Positions 44,401-50,644 of a stretch of DNA of 50,644 nt are shown piece by piece. This DNA comes from an uncultured Prevotellaceae bacterium. Its GTDB lineage: Bacteria > Bacteroidota > Bacteroidia > Bacteroidales > Bacteroidaceae. A program made the translations under genes and the position numbers. The stretch's first letter is position 1, and each line of letters begins with the position of its first letter. The notes below the pieces were generated by a model, which had not been told where the DNA came from, ran no database searches, and saw only the letters and a list, made by a program, of their open reading frames with translations. The stretch covers positions 1-50,644 of the forward strand of contig CADCEW010000006.1 of the NCBI GenBank assembly GCA_902800585.1, written 5' to 3'.

Positions 44401-46087
44401 GATTATCACCATACAAGCTTGCATGGGCACGACCATTACGTATATCTGCCGTTGCCGTCATATTGTTCAGGTGATAACTGCCATAATCTATATGTTGTAT
44501 CTTTGCATCAGCGACAAGGGTTGTCCGTGGAGAGAAGATATCAGTACCCTGCCCTTTCGCCGTCACATCGGCAGAGACAGTATAAATGGAGTCATGTGGC
44601 ATGAAATGATGGACATTCAATTCACGAATATTCAGTGTCGCATCATACCGCATCGCATTGGCATTGAAGTTGCCTTTTGCCTTTACCACACCTTTACCCT
44701 CACGCATGACGACATCGGCAAAATACTGGGCACCATCAGTTCTGACAAGTCCTTCAGCAGTGATACCACGAGGAATACAATAGTTGCGTTGGATGTCCTT
44801 AGGAAGCATACCCGTCACAAAACCGAGATCTTCCGTACGAGCCTTAAACTGTACTTTGGCACGCAAACGCTTAGGGTCTGTCACATTAGCGGCAAAACCA
44901 GTGGCAGTAGCATGGAAAGCAGTGGGTAGCGAGACATCAAGACCATCGAACTCCATATAGTCCATATTTCCATTCACAGAACCTTTCACACTCAACGGAT
45001 AATTAGGCCAACGTTGCTGGAAAGATTGTGACATACCACCTAAGAAGCGCATGAGGTCCTGTTTACCTAGCTGAGCATTCACCCGCATCCGCATCTTACC
45101 AGGGTCTATTTGATCCATCAGCGAGAAGGGCGCATCCAGTTCCATGGCGATATCAGAATCAGGAGTCTTCAGATGGAAACTCGGAAGCCTGATCTTTCCG
45201 TTCTCCATCGTCACTGCACCCGTGAGGTCAGTAATCTGCAAACCACTCTTCTCCCTTAATTGAACTGTACGCATCACCAGTCGTGCCGTCGGGTCATGAT
45301 AATAGATAGAATCGACACCGATATTCACATGCTGGAGGTCGATATGATTATAGTCCAATCCTTCTATACGAGGCTCGAAATTCTGGTCATATTGAAGACT
45401 ACCGTTAGCCCAGTCAAGGGAAGCTACTTTATAGGTCTGCGTACCTAAATCGATATCTCCATCACGAGCTATCAACGAACCGAAATGAGCAGCTACACTC
45501 ATCGTATCTCCAGGCATATGAAGGACGATATTAGAACGTATAACACTCAGAGAATCAGCGAATATCTTCCATTTATTCTCGGAAGTTGTTGTATCTTCGG
45601 GCACGCTGTCATTCAATGCGATATCCACCCTTGCATCCTCTAAACGGGCTCCATTAACCTCCACCGTCTGCTGATCGAGGTCAATACCTTTACTAGACAA
45701 AGAGAGCAATTTGAACTGTCCCTTCACACGGGCAGCATCCACAAACTGGGCGGTATTGAATTTCGCATTGTTAACCTCTAATTCTTCGATAATGACCTTA
45801 TGTTTAAACAATGGCATTAACTTCACATCCACCACCATACGCTCTACATCGGCAATAGTGTCAGGATGCTGAATGATATGAAAGCCGTCAATACCTAAGT
45901 CAAGAGGAAAAGAAAGATTTACATGGTCAACGCTGATCTGCATTCCTGTTTTCTCCGATGCTATAGCCGCCACCTTATCTACCGCCCAGTTCTGTACTGG
46001 GGGAAAATAAAGCAGCAATGTCAGTATAAGAAAAAGTAGAACAGGACTTAACAGGATGCCCAGTATCCACCAGAATGCTTTCTTCAT
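41396..46087 (-). CDS. TamB, inner-membrane-anchored translocation/assembly protein
   Basis: A 1563-residue AsmA/TamB protein. It has an N-terminal membrane helix (about residues 7-28), an AsmA-like start (VDKVAAIASEKTGMQISVDHV), more than a thousand residues of beta repeats and a C-terminal TamB domain with GGGTLRMQYTPVENLQLRG and FTGEPMNPTLNITAT. With TamL it should span the periplasm. The last residues (about 1518-1551) are a Pro/Thr/Ser/Gln tripeptide repeat encoded by eleven 9-base units, followed by TDSLKTENNETK. This tail is not part of the fold. Confidence 0.93.
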   Translation of the reverse strand: MKKAFWWILGILLSPVLLFLILTLLLYFPPVQNWAVDKVAAIASEKTGMQISVDHVNLSFPLDLGIDGFHIIQHPDTIADVERMVVDVKLMPLFKHKVIIEELEVNNAKFNTAQFVDAARVKGQFKLLSLSSKGIDLDQQTVEVNGARLEDARVDIALNDSVPEDTTTSENKWKIFADSLSVIRSNIVLHMPGDTMSVAAHFGSLIARDGDIDLGTQTYKVASLDWANGSLQYDQNFEPRIEGLDYNHIDLQHVNIGVDSIYYHDPTARLVMRTVQLREKSGLQITDLTGAVTMENGKIRLPSFHLKTPDSDIAMELDAPFSLMDQIDPGKMRMRVNAQLGKQDLMRFLGGMSQSFQQRWPNYPLSVKGSVNGNMDYMEFDGLDVSLPTAFHATATGFAANVTDPKRLRAKVQFKARTEDLGFVTGMLPKDIQRNYCIPRGITAEGLVRTDGAQYFADVVMREGKGVVKAKGNFNANAMRYDATLNIRELNVHHFMPHDSIYTVSADVTAKGQGTDIFSPRTTLVADAKIQHIDYGSYHLNNMTATADIRNGRAHASLYGDNQLLNGAVSLDALMNKNKFDGTITADMAQLDLYQLRLVDNPLTIGLCGHVDVTSDLNKNHRLSGFFSDLTIRDSAKTYRPEDIGLLVNLRPDTTYARIQSGDFIVKVDASGDYERVLKQLTTLSDSAMAQFDKKIIDQAALRRLLPVIKLHVESKKDNPIANILKSGQNIDFKELLFDMSTSPETGVNGNGYVHSLVYDGTRLDTINFRLTQRKDHLSFGGQIRNNKRNPQFVFNALFDGLFQERGATMGVRYYDSDNKLGARIGAQAEMVENGINLHLLPERPTIGYKEFNLNKDNFVFLGADKKVRAKIDLIADDGTGVKIYSEESDPTALQDITVSLNRFNLDELTSVIPYVPRMTGLLNGDYHVVQHETGHFSMVSDMSVQNMTYEHSPIGNVSTELVYLQKEDDAHAVEARLLKDDIEVGLLNGTYYNEGEGALDANLQLTRFPLSIINGFVPDQIAGLEGYGEGSLSIKGPLKKPQVNGEVYLDSSYLVSVPYGMRLRFDNDPVRIVGSNLLFENFTVYAYNDNPLNIMGSINFSDLDRIMVDLRMQARDYQIIGAKENAKSIAYGNAFVDFLGRMQGPLDNLNMRGRLKVLGSTDMSYVLRDTPLSTDNHLEELVKFTDFSDTAQVVVERPSLDGLHMDLTVEVSKGAHIMAYLNTDHSNYIDLTGGGTLRMQYTPVENLQLRGRYTLSNGEMKYSLPLIPLKTFTIQDGSYIEFTGEPMNPTLNITATERIRAAVSNSSGAGRSVEFDCGVVITQTLNNMGVMFTLDAPEDMQLHSELQAMDLEQRNKLAVTMLTTGMYLADGNTSAFSMNAALSSFLNSEINSLTGNALRTLDLSFGMDNMTDATGAIHTDYSFKFAKRFMNNRLKIAVGGRVSTGAELQQRNNSFFDNVSLEYRLDQTANKFITVYYQNNSYDWLDGYTQKYGVGFTWRRSLQHFWDIFRFKDTTPQRTPRTQRSPSTPSSLSTPNTQNTPNTQNTPNTPTDSLKTENNETK
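41435..41533. repeat. Eleven tandem 9-mers at the TamB C-terminus
   Basis: Gap-free units of pattern NNGAGTNNT on the plus strand (for example CGGAGTATT, CTGAGTATT, AGGAGTACT). The GAGT core is kept in nine of eleven; two units read GAGA. Read on the minus strand each unit codes one tripeptide such as NTP, NTQ or STP. The array ends just before the tamL start. Confidence 0.92.
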
Positions 46088-46093
46088 GCCTTG

Positions 46094-46120
46094 TTACTTT
46101 GCATATCAAATGCAAAGTAA
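46094..46120. promoter_or_regulatory. Palindrome in the tamB promoter region
   Basis: TTACTTTGCA and TGCAAAGTAA form a perfect 10-base inverted repeat with a 7-base spacer, 6 bases before the tamB start. Each arm contains TTACTTTG, a near match to the -7 box, so the site may be promoter, operator or RNA hairpin. Confidence 0.5.
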
Positions 46121-46147
46121 GTAAAAAAAAAGGAAATATAAAACTAT

Positions 46148-46822
46148 TTAGTCGAAAAAATTGATGTTTTGCCACAGATTATCCTGTGGTAGCGGTGATT
46201 CTACAACAATATGCTCCTTAGATACAGGATGTATAAAGTCCAACCGATGGGCCAACAAAGAGATGCTGCCATCAGGGTTACTACGTTTCGCTCCATATTT
46301 CAAATCTCCCTTGATAGGACAGTCAATTGCAGCTAATTGACATCGTATCTGATGATGCCGTCCCGTCAAAAGATTGACTTCCAAAAGGTAATAATTATCA
46401 GACTGTCCTATCAAACGATATTTCAGAATGGCTTTCTTTGATCTGGGTACTTCGTGATAATAGGCAAAACTCTTATTCTTCTCCTCGTTGCGCACTAACC
46501 AATGCTCTAACACATCCTCCTTCTCTTCAGGCTTGTCTTGTACTACTGCCCAGTAGGTCTTATGGATATCTCCGTTGCGGAACATATCATTCAACCGTCT
46601 CAACGCCTTGGAAGTACGGGCAAACATCACCAAGCCACTGACAGGACGATCTAACCTGTGTACTACACCCAGAAAGACCATACCAGGCTTGGCATATTTC
46701 TCTTTGATATATGCTTTCACCATTTCAGAAAGTGGAGTATCGCCAGTTTTGTCGCCCTGAACGATTTCTCCACTTTCCTTATAGACTATAATAATATGAT
46801 TGTCCTCGTAAACTACCTTCAT
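46148..46822 (-). CDS. RluA family pseudouridine synthase
   Basis: A 224-residue enzyme that isomerises uridine in rRNA or tRNA. The catalytic Asp is in HRLDRPVSG (about residue 58) and LLTGRHHQIR is the conserved motif near residue 154. There is no S4 domain, so it is a short RluA-type member; the target nucleotide is unknown. It lies 8 bases after fabG and is the last gene of the TetR-fabG-RluA operon. Confidence 0.92.
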   Translation of the reverse strand: MKVVYEDNHIIIVYKESGEIVQGDKTGDTPLSEMVKAYIKEKYAKPGMVFLGVVHRLDRPVSGLVMFARTSKALRRLNDMFRNGDIHKTYWAVVQDKPEEKEDVLEHWLVRNEEKNKSFAYYHEVPRSKKAILKYRLIGQSDNYYLLEVNLLTGRHHQIRCQLAAIDCPIKGDLKYGAKRSNPDGSISLLAHRLDFIHPVSKEHIVVESPLPQDNLWQNINFFD

Positions 46823-46830
46823 CCAATGAA

Positions 46831-47568
46831 TTACATATTCATACCACCATCCACTTGAATGACCTGTCCACTGACATAACTCGACATGTCTGAGGCAAGG
46901 AAGGTAGCCACATTAGCAATATCCTCTACCTGTCCACCACGGCGCAAAGGAATTTTCTGTTTCCACTGCTCACGAATCTCTTCTGACAACTGAGCTGTCA
47001 TGGCTGTCTCGATGAAGCCAGGAGCTATAGCATTGGCACGGATACCCTTCGGTCCCATCTCTTGTCCAATACTCTTGGCAAGAGCTATCAAACCTGCTTT
47101 TGAAGCAGCATAGTTTGCCTGTCCGGCATTACCGTGAACACCTACTACAGATGCCATATTAATAATACTACCACCACGCTGACGCATCATCACAGGAACA
47201 CAAGCATGAATAAAATTGAAAGCCGACTTCAGATTAACGGCAATCACAGCATCCCACTGCTGCTCAGTCATACGTAACATCAGACTGTCTTTCGTAATAC
47301 CTGCATTGTTCACCAGAATATCAATGCTACCAAATTCTTCCTTCACCTGCTTTACCACTTCCTCTGTCTGAGCGAAGTCTGCGGCATTAGAAGCATAACT
47401 CTTTGCTTTCACACCCTTAGCAGCAATTTCTTTTTCTGTCTCTTCATTCACTTCCAAATCAGTGAATGCGATGTTTGCGCCTTCCTCGGCGAATTTCAAT
47501 GCGATAGCCTTACCGATACCGCGTGCAGCACCTGTAATCAGGGCTGTCTTACCTTCTAATAATCCCAT
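46831..47568 (-). CDS. fabG: 3-oxoacyl-[acyl-carrier-protein] reductase
   Basis: A 245-residue SDR: TGAARGIG (residues 12-19), NNAG near residue 87, the catalytic Ser in INMASVVG, YAASK near residue 151, and the C-terminal YVSGQVIQVDGGMNM that is characteristic of FabG. It reduces 3-ketoacyl-ACP with NADPH in fatty acid synthesis. It lies 11 bases after a TetR-type regulator, which may adjust lipid synthesis. Confidence 0.95.
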   Translation of the reverse strand: MGLLEGKTALITGAARGIGKAIALKFAEEGANIAFTDLEVNEETEKEIAAKGVKAKSYASNAADFAQTEEVVKQVKEEFGSIDILVNNAGITKDSLMLRMTEQQWDAVIAVNLKSAFNFIHACVPVMMRQRGGSIINMASVVGVHGNAGQANYAASKAGLIALAKSIGQEMGPKGIRANAIAPGFIETAMTAQLSEEIREQWKQKIPLRRGGQVEDIANVATFLASDMSSYVSGQVIQVDGGMNM

Positions 47569-47579
47569 AATAATAATAT

Positions 47580-48191
47580 TTATTTATTGTATAAATTATT
47601 CTTGATAGTGATATGACCTAAGGCACCATATACAAACTTGGCAACCTGAGGTTTGGTGGCCTCTTCTGAAAGCCCTCGTGCAATACGTCCGTAAATATAG
47701 GGTACTTCCAATCCTTTGATACAATAGTGAGTGATATTAGCAACCAACTCTACATTATCTATATCAAACTCTCCGTCTTCTTTACCTTCACGAAACACCT
47801 TACAAAAGAGTTCAACCTCTGCATCATCAAAGTTCTTGCGTACCTTCTCCACCATCCAGATATTACGGAAGAACTCTGCACGCAAATTACCATTGCGCAC
47901 GACTGTCTCACGAATCATATTCAAATGAGTGTAGATAATCTCGATGACTTTCTCTTGAGGACGAATCTTACGTGCCGCTACTTCATCAAGTTTGTCAGAT
48001 AAACGCTCCAACTCCCCCTCTATGACGGCATAGTAGATATCTTCCTTTGACTTAAAATAGGTATAAAGGGTGCGACGACCTTTTCCAGAGGCAACAGCAA
48101 TGTCGTTCATGGTCGTATTTTCCATACCGTTCTTTGCAAACAGTTGGCGCGCCACATCTACTAATTTCTGTCTCGTCTTTGATATTGACAT
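47580..48191 (-). CDS. TetR/AcrR family transcriptional regulator
   Basis: A 203-residue regulator. The N-terminal helix-turn-helix reads NDIAVASGKGRRTLYTYFKSKEDIYYAVI (split here as two motifs, NDIAVASGKG and RRTLYTYFKSKEDIY; about residues 26-54). The C-terminal ligand and dimer domain is not assignable to a ligand. It is first in an operon with fabG and an RluA enzyme. A 26-base inverted repeat at its own transcription start (48218-48243) is a good candidate operator for autoregulation. Confidence 0.9.
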   Translation of the reverse strand: MSISKTRQKLVDVARQLFAKNGMENTTMNDIAVASGKGRRTLYTYFKSKEDIYYAVIEGELERLSDKLDEVAARKIRPQEKVIEIIYTHLNMIRETVVRNGNLRAEFFRNIWMVEKVRKNFDDAEVELFCKVFREGKEDGEFDIDNVELVANITHYCIKGLEVPYIYGRIARGLSEEATKPQVAKFVYGALGHITIKNNLYNK

Positions 48192-48217
48192 CTCTATATT
48201 CTCCCAAATTTTACGTA

Positions 48218-48243
48218 TTGCACATCATCTATACGGTGTGCAA
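48218..48243. promoter_or_regulatory. Candidate TetR operator
   Basis: TTGCACATC (48218-48226) and GGTGTGCAA (48235-48243) form 9-base inverted arms with one mismatch around an 8-base spacer. The right arm overlaps the -7 box, so bound repressor would cover the transcription start of the TetR-fabG operon. Confidence 0.6.
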
Positions 48244-48272
48244 AATTAGGAAATACTTTTCAATTTTGCAAA
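48241..48272 (-). promoter_or_regulatory. Promoter of the TetR-fabG-RluA operon
   Basis: On the minus strand TTTG (48269-48272) and TAATTTTG (48241-48248) are separated by 20 bases. It lies 50 bases before the regulator's start codon. Confidence 0.75.
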
Positions 48273-48328
48273 TTATTCCGCAAAAAATGTGGAAGAAACA
48301 CTCTAATTACAAAAAAGTAGTATAAATA

Positions 48329-48360
48329 TTTGGCTGTTTCGGAAAATAGTCGTACCTTTG
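48329..48360 (+). promoter_or_regulatory. Promoter of initiator tRNA
   Basis: TTTG (48329-48332) and TACCTTTG (48353-48360) with a 20-base spacer, ending 24 bases before the tRNA. Confidence 0.85.
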
Positions 48361-48384
48361 CACCCGCAAAAAAAAGGAAATGAT

Positions 48385-48457
48385 CGCGGAGTGGAGCAGT
48401 TGGTAGCTCGCCAGGCTCATAACCTGGAGGTCGCATGTTCGAGTCCTGCCTCCGCAA
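48385..48457 (+). tRNA. Initiator tRNA-fMet (CAT)
   Basis: A 73-nucleotide cloverleaf with anticodon loop CTCATAA. The first pair of the acceptor is a C-A mismatch (C1, A72) and the D-stem has A11-T24, the two hallmarks of a bacterial initiator. The anticodon stem is CCAGG/CCTGG, so only two of the usual three G-C pairs next to the loop are present. The T-stem GCATG/CCTGC contains a T-C mismatch. CCA is not encoded. Confidence 0.9.
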
Positions 48458-48465
48458 CAATATCA

Positions 48466-48510
48466 AAAAAGAAACGCAACCCGAAAGGATTGCGTTTCTT
48501 TTTCTTTGTT
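48466..48510 (+). terminator. Terminator of initiator tRNA
   Basis: GAAACGCAA (48471-48479) pairs with TTGCGTTTC (48490-48498). One mismatch and a CC/GG step close on a GAAA tetraloop, and a long T-rich run follows. The A-rich left flank lets it also act for the leftward gene that would arrive from the right. Confidence 0.9.
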
Positions 48511-48522
48511 TTAGAATGTTCT

Positions 48523-48954
48523 CTACTTCATGTGGCGCATTACCTTCTCAAAATAACGTTGAGTGGCTTTCCTTGAGTAGTGCTGACCTCCGTTCCATGA
48601 ACGAATCGCATGTTCTACATCATTGGCACGATTGAAATACGACTGTATGAGAATAAACATCTCCTTAGATTTCTCAACACTAAGACGGTCGTTCATCGTG
48701 TAGCGCTTCTTGCTCTTTCTCTTCTGAAGAATGTTGTTGCACTCACGAACGCAAATCGGAGTAATCTGCATGGCTCCAACACTTGGTCCACTGACTGCTC
48801 TGGGGTTGCCACCACTCTCTACCTGAATAATCGCATTGATAACAGGTGTCCAGTCAAAAGAGCTTTCATTTACCTTTGTTCCAGCCGTAGCTTCTACGGA
48901 ACAAGCCATCAAAATGGCTACTGTAACTAATACTTTTCTAACAACCTTTATCAT
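48523..48954 (-). CDS. Small lytic transglycosylase (SLT-like)
   Basis: A 143-residue exported protein with a signal peptide (about residues 1-25, ending near ATAG) and one goose-lysozyme-like SLT domain. The catalytic Glu is in IIQVESGGNP and the family block SVGAMQITP follows at once; AIRSWNGG lies late. It should cut peptidoglycan glycan strands without water, forming anhydro ends. It is shorter than most Slt/Mlt proteins. The start at 48954 (MIKVVRK) is chosen because the longer frame would add a polar stretch before the signal peptide. It has its own promoter at 49022. Confidence 0.87.
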   Translation of the reverse strand: MIKVVRKVLVTVAILMACSVEATAGTKVNESSFDWTPVINAIIQVESGGNPRAVSGPSVGAMQITPICVRECNNILQKRKSKKRYTMNDRLSVEKSKEMFILIQSYFNRANDVEHAIRSWNGGQHYSRKATQRYFEKVMRHMK

Positions 48955-49021
48955 ATAAAACCTATTAAGTATGACCGTCTCATCACAAGACATTCAATCG
49001 TCACACTATTGTTAACGCCCA

Positions 49022-49053
49022 CAAAGGTACGACAATATATCCAACTAGCCAAA
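49022..49053 (-). promoter_or_regulatory. Promoter of the lytic transglycosylase gene
   Basis: On the minus strand TTTG (49050-49053) and TACCTTTG (49022-49029) are separated by 20 bases, 67 bases before the start codon. Confidence 0.75.
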
Positions 49054-49145
49054 CTTTGCTACAAATTATAACATTGATTATCAATTAATTAACATAAATC
49101 AAGAGAAGAGGGATACAAAAAATATGGAAAAAAGAACTAAAATCA

Positions 49146-49177
49146 TTTGGTCGTCTGTAAAATATTTTTTACCTTTG
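49146..49177 (+). promoter_or_regulatory. Promoter of the fimbrillin-like gene
   Basis: TTTG (49146-49149) and TACCTTTG (49170-49177) with a 20-base spacer. The leader that follows contains TCAACTATTC twice, 14 bases apart (49193 and 49207). Confidence 0.8.
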
Positions 49178-49233
49178 TTCTCGATTTCGAAGTCAACTAT
49201 TCGGAATCAACTATTCTAATTAATAGTAAAACT

Positions 49234-50526
49234 ATGAAGAAATTTTTAACACGTGCAGCACTTTGCATGACCCCGTGGGTTCTAGGAGCTTGCGAGAAGG
49301 AACTCGTCAGTGAAGACATGGTCGTTACTGACAGTTCATTGAGTATTACTACTCGTTCAGTGACAGCAGAAGAAACCATCAGTTTCCCCATCGCTGTCTA
49401 TGTGTTTAACTCCGAAAGCAAGAAATGCATCAGAAATGAGCAACTTGCTTCTCAAGATGATCCGCTTGAGTTCAGTTTACCACATGGTACCTATGATGTC
49501 TACGCTATCGGCGGAGTAGATGAGAGTATCTACACATTACCATCAGAGAAGGAGTTAACAGAGGAAACAGAGATTACATTAAAGGAAAACAAAGAGCATG
49601 CTGACCTTATGACGGCTCACAGTATTATTTCATTGGAAGAAGAGGAGGACAATACACTGACTCTCAATATGGAAAGGCAAGTCATGCAACTGACGGATGT
49701 TACCATCAAACAGATTCCATCAAGTATCTCTGCTGTCAGTTTTTCTCTGTCTCCTTCCTATGAAAGTATCCTCATCAATGGAGAACTGGGAAAGACATGG
49801 GCACATAAGTATTCGTTAGAAAAAAATGGAGACGGAGACTGGATACTCCCCTCCCCTAAAATGATACTTCTTGCCCCTGAGGCGGCTACTATCACGATAG
49901 GTCTCACTAAGAGCGACGGGACTATCAAGTATTATTCCTATCCATGTCCCGATGAAGTGAAAAAGAACTATCATATCAGTATCACAGGTAACTATCAAGA
50001 AGATAATATTGTTAATATTGTTGGAAGTATCACGGGTACCACATGGGCAGGAAACCAAGTAATCACCTTCGACTTTGGAGATAAAAAAACAGATAACAAA
50101 GGAGAAGGAAAGGACGAGGATGACTTGATTAATGAAGGTACGCCAGCTTCTGGTACTATCTATAAAGACTGCTATGTAGTAAAAGTAGATTCCACCGACA
50201 AGGCTAATGTGGTTCTCCTATTATATAATAATGACTTCGAAATCAACCCCAAAGAAAAATCAGAAGCACAAGTCCTTGAAGAAATTAATACAGAACTCTC
50301 TTCGCTTTCTATCAACGATATCTCTGGCTGGCGTCTCCCAGATATGGAAGAAGCAAAATTAATAATAGCAAAATCTGGTATTCACAAAATAACCAATAAA
50401 TATTATTTTTATCTTTATAACAATGAATTGAAATTATTCAATTGCTACACTCTACTTGAACGCAACCCTTATTCCGTCGGAGAACGATTCCGCCCTGTAA
50501 CAATTCTTAAATTCAAAATTAAATAA
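49234..50526 (+). CDS. Fimbrillin-like lipoprotein (FimB/Mfa2-type)
   Basis: A 430-residue lipoprotein with signal peptide and lipobox VLGAC (Cys20). Residues about 40-300 form two beta-rich modules. Strands such as FPIAVYVFNSESKK and LEFSLPHGTYDVYAIGG, and a second module starting near RQVMQLTDVTIKQIP, resemble the FimB/Mfa2 anchor or Mfa-like fimbrillin families. An acidic low-complexity linker (near KGEGKDEDD) joins a C-terminal domain with SGWRLPDMEEAKLI, which resembles the end of fibrobacter/fimbrial tip proteins. Surface adhesin or pilus component is likely. The start at 49234 follows from the signal peptide; the promoter excludes the longer frame. No other fimbrial gene is in the window. 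Confidence 0.72.
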   Translation: MKKFLTRAALCMTPWVLGACEKELVSEDMVVTDSSLSITTRSVTAEETISFPIAVYVFNSESKKCIRNEQLASQDDPLEFSLPHGTYDVYAIGGVDESIYTLPSEKELTEETEITLKENKEHADLMTAHSIISLEEEEDNTLTLNMERQVMQLTDVTIKQIPSSISAVSFSLSPSYESILINGELGKTWAHKYSLEKNGDGDWILPSPKMILLAPEAATITIGLTKSDGTIKYYSYPCPDEVKKNYHISITGNYQEDNIVNIVGSITGTTWAGNQVITFDFGDKKTDNKGEGKDEDDLINEGTPASGTIYKDCYVVKVDSTDKANVVLLLYNNDFEINPKEKSEAQVLEEINTELSSLSINDISGWRLPDMEEAKLIIAKSGIHKITNKYYFYLYNNELKLFNCYTLLERNPYSVGERFRPVTILKFKIK

Positions 50527-50540
50527 CAAAAACATATCCT

Positions 50541-50580
50541 AAACAAAAGAAGCCCTGCTATCTTGTGATAACAGGGCTTC
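50541..50580 (-). terminator. rRNA operon terminator
   Basis: A 14-base-pair stem with one G-T type step (50549-50562 and 50567-50580, loop TTGT) is followed on the minus strand by TTTTGTTT. It ends the rRNA operon and may also insulate the fimbrillin-like gene. Confidence 0.88.
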
Positions 50581-50592
50581 ACTATCAAAAAA

Positions 50593-50644
50593 GGCGGCCT
50601 CCTACTCTCCCACATTGCATTGCAGTACCATCGGCGCAGGCGGG
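50593..50644 (-). rRNA. rrf: 5S ribosomal RNA, 3' part
   Basis: The minus strand reads CCCGCCTGCGCCGATGGTAC and continues to GGGAGAGTAGGAGGCCGCC, the conserved 3' half of bacterial 5S rRNA. The gene runs past the window edge. Its exact 3' end is set here at the first base of the helix closing strand and may be off by one or two bases. Confidence 0.93.

Noticed and set aside
49193-49216. TCAACTATTC duplicated in the fimbrillin-like leader as a regulatory switch
   Set aside because: Only two copies and no inverted repeat or recombination site features. It is recorded with the promoter but not supported as a switch.
1-50644. CRISPR array, insertion sequence, prophage or integrase
   Set aside because: No spaced identical repeats of CRISPR length, no transposase or integrase motifs, and no long terminal inverted repeats were seen. 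The short arrays have 7-9 base periods without spacers.

Overview
The window reads as chromosome of a Bacteroidales bacterium, most likely Prevotella in the broad sense. The grounds are repeated -33 TTTG / -7 TAnnTTTG promoters with 19-20 base spacing, almost no Shine-Dalgarno sequences, a lipoprotein TamA (TamL) paired with TamB, a six-gene Na+-NQR operon, a PPi-dependent phosphofructokinase, a long SecA and a fimbrillin-like lipoprotein. I see no plasmid, prophage, insertion sequence or CRISPR array. The genus is inferred from gene content and style only.

Layout. 1-1330: the start of a leftward gene preceded by GGTAGGTGTT repeats, a small membrane protein, an SGNH hydrolase and tRNA-Asp. 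1329-6050 (leftward): engB, an ABC-F ATPase, recR, a small membrane protein, a family 2 glycosyltransferase and a GNAT acetyltransferase, probably one operon. 6110-11640 (leftward): outer-membrane protein, LptC, a CNNM/CBS protein and a PpiD-like chaperone, an envelope-biogenesis cluster. 11690-18520 (rightward): a DUF4105 protein, a degenerate alkaline-phosphatase-fold protein, SecA and a lone ABC ATPase. 18520-19090: no intact large gene, but a decayed Abi_2 gene, a possible 44-codon gene and a strong leftward promoter. 19090-24860 (leftward): nqrABCDEF. 24918-29394: a TamB-like giant protein. 29395-31984 (leftward): PFP and a membrane-anchored GH25 lysozyme. 32058-38035 (rightward): a small protein, an acyltransferase, a golvesin/amidase-like secreted protein, a small protein and YgiQ. 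Then tRNA-Arg, an SDR, tamL-tamB (leftward), a TetR-fabG-RluA operon with a candidate operator, initiator tRNA, a small lytic transglycosylase, a fimbrillin-like lipoprotein, and the end of an rRNA operon (5S).

How the genes fit together. Much of the window serves the envelope: LptC (LPS transport), PpiD, SecA, TamL/TamB plus a second TamB, an outer-membrane beta-barrel, peptidoglycan hydrolases and acyltransferases. Nqr supplies the sodium gradient.

The most unusual pattern is a set of degenerate tandem repeats with 7-, 8- or 9-base units, at nine or more places. They sit at gene junctions or have become coding sequence: the LptC signal peptide, the linker between the CBS domains, the ABC-F linker, and the TamB and DUF4105 tails. 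The other points most worth attention are the apparently dead phosphatase upstream of secA, the Abi_2 remnant, and the deviating initiator tRNA.
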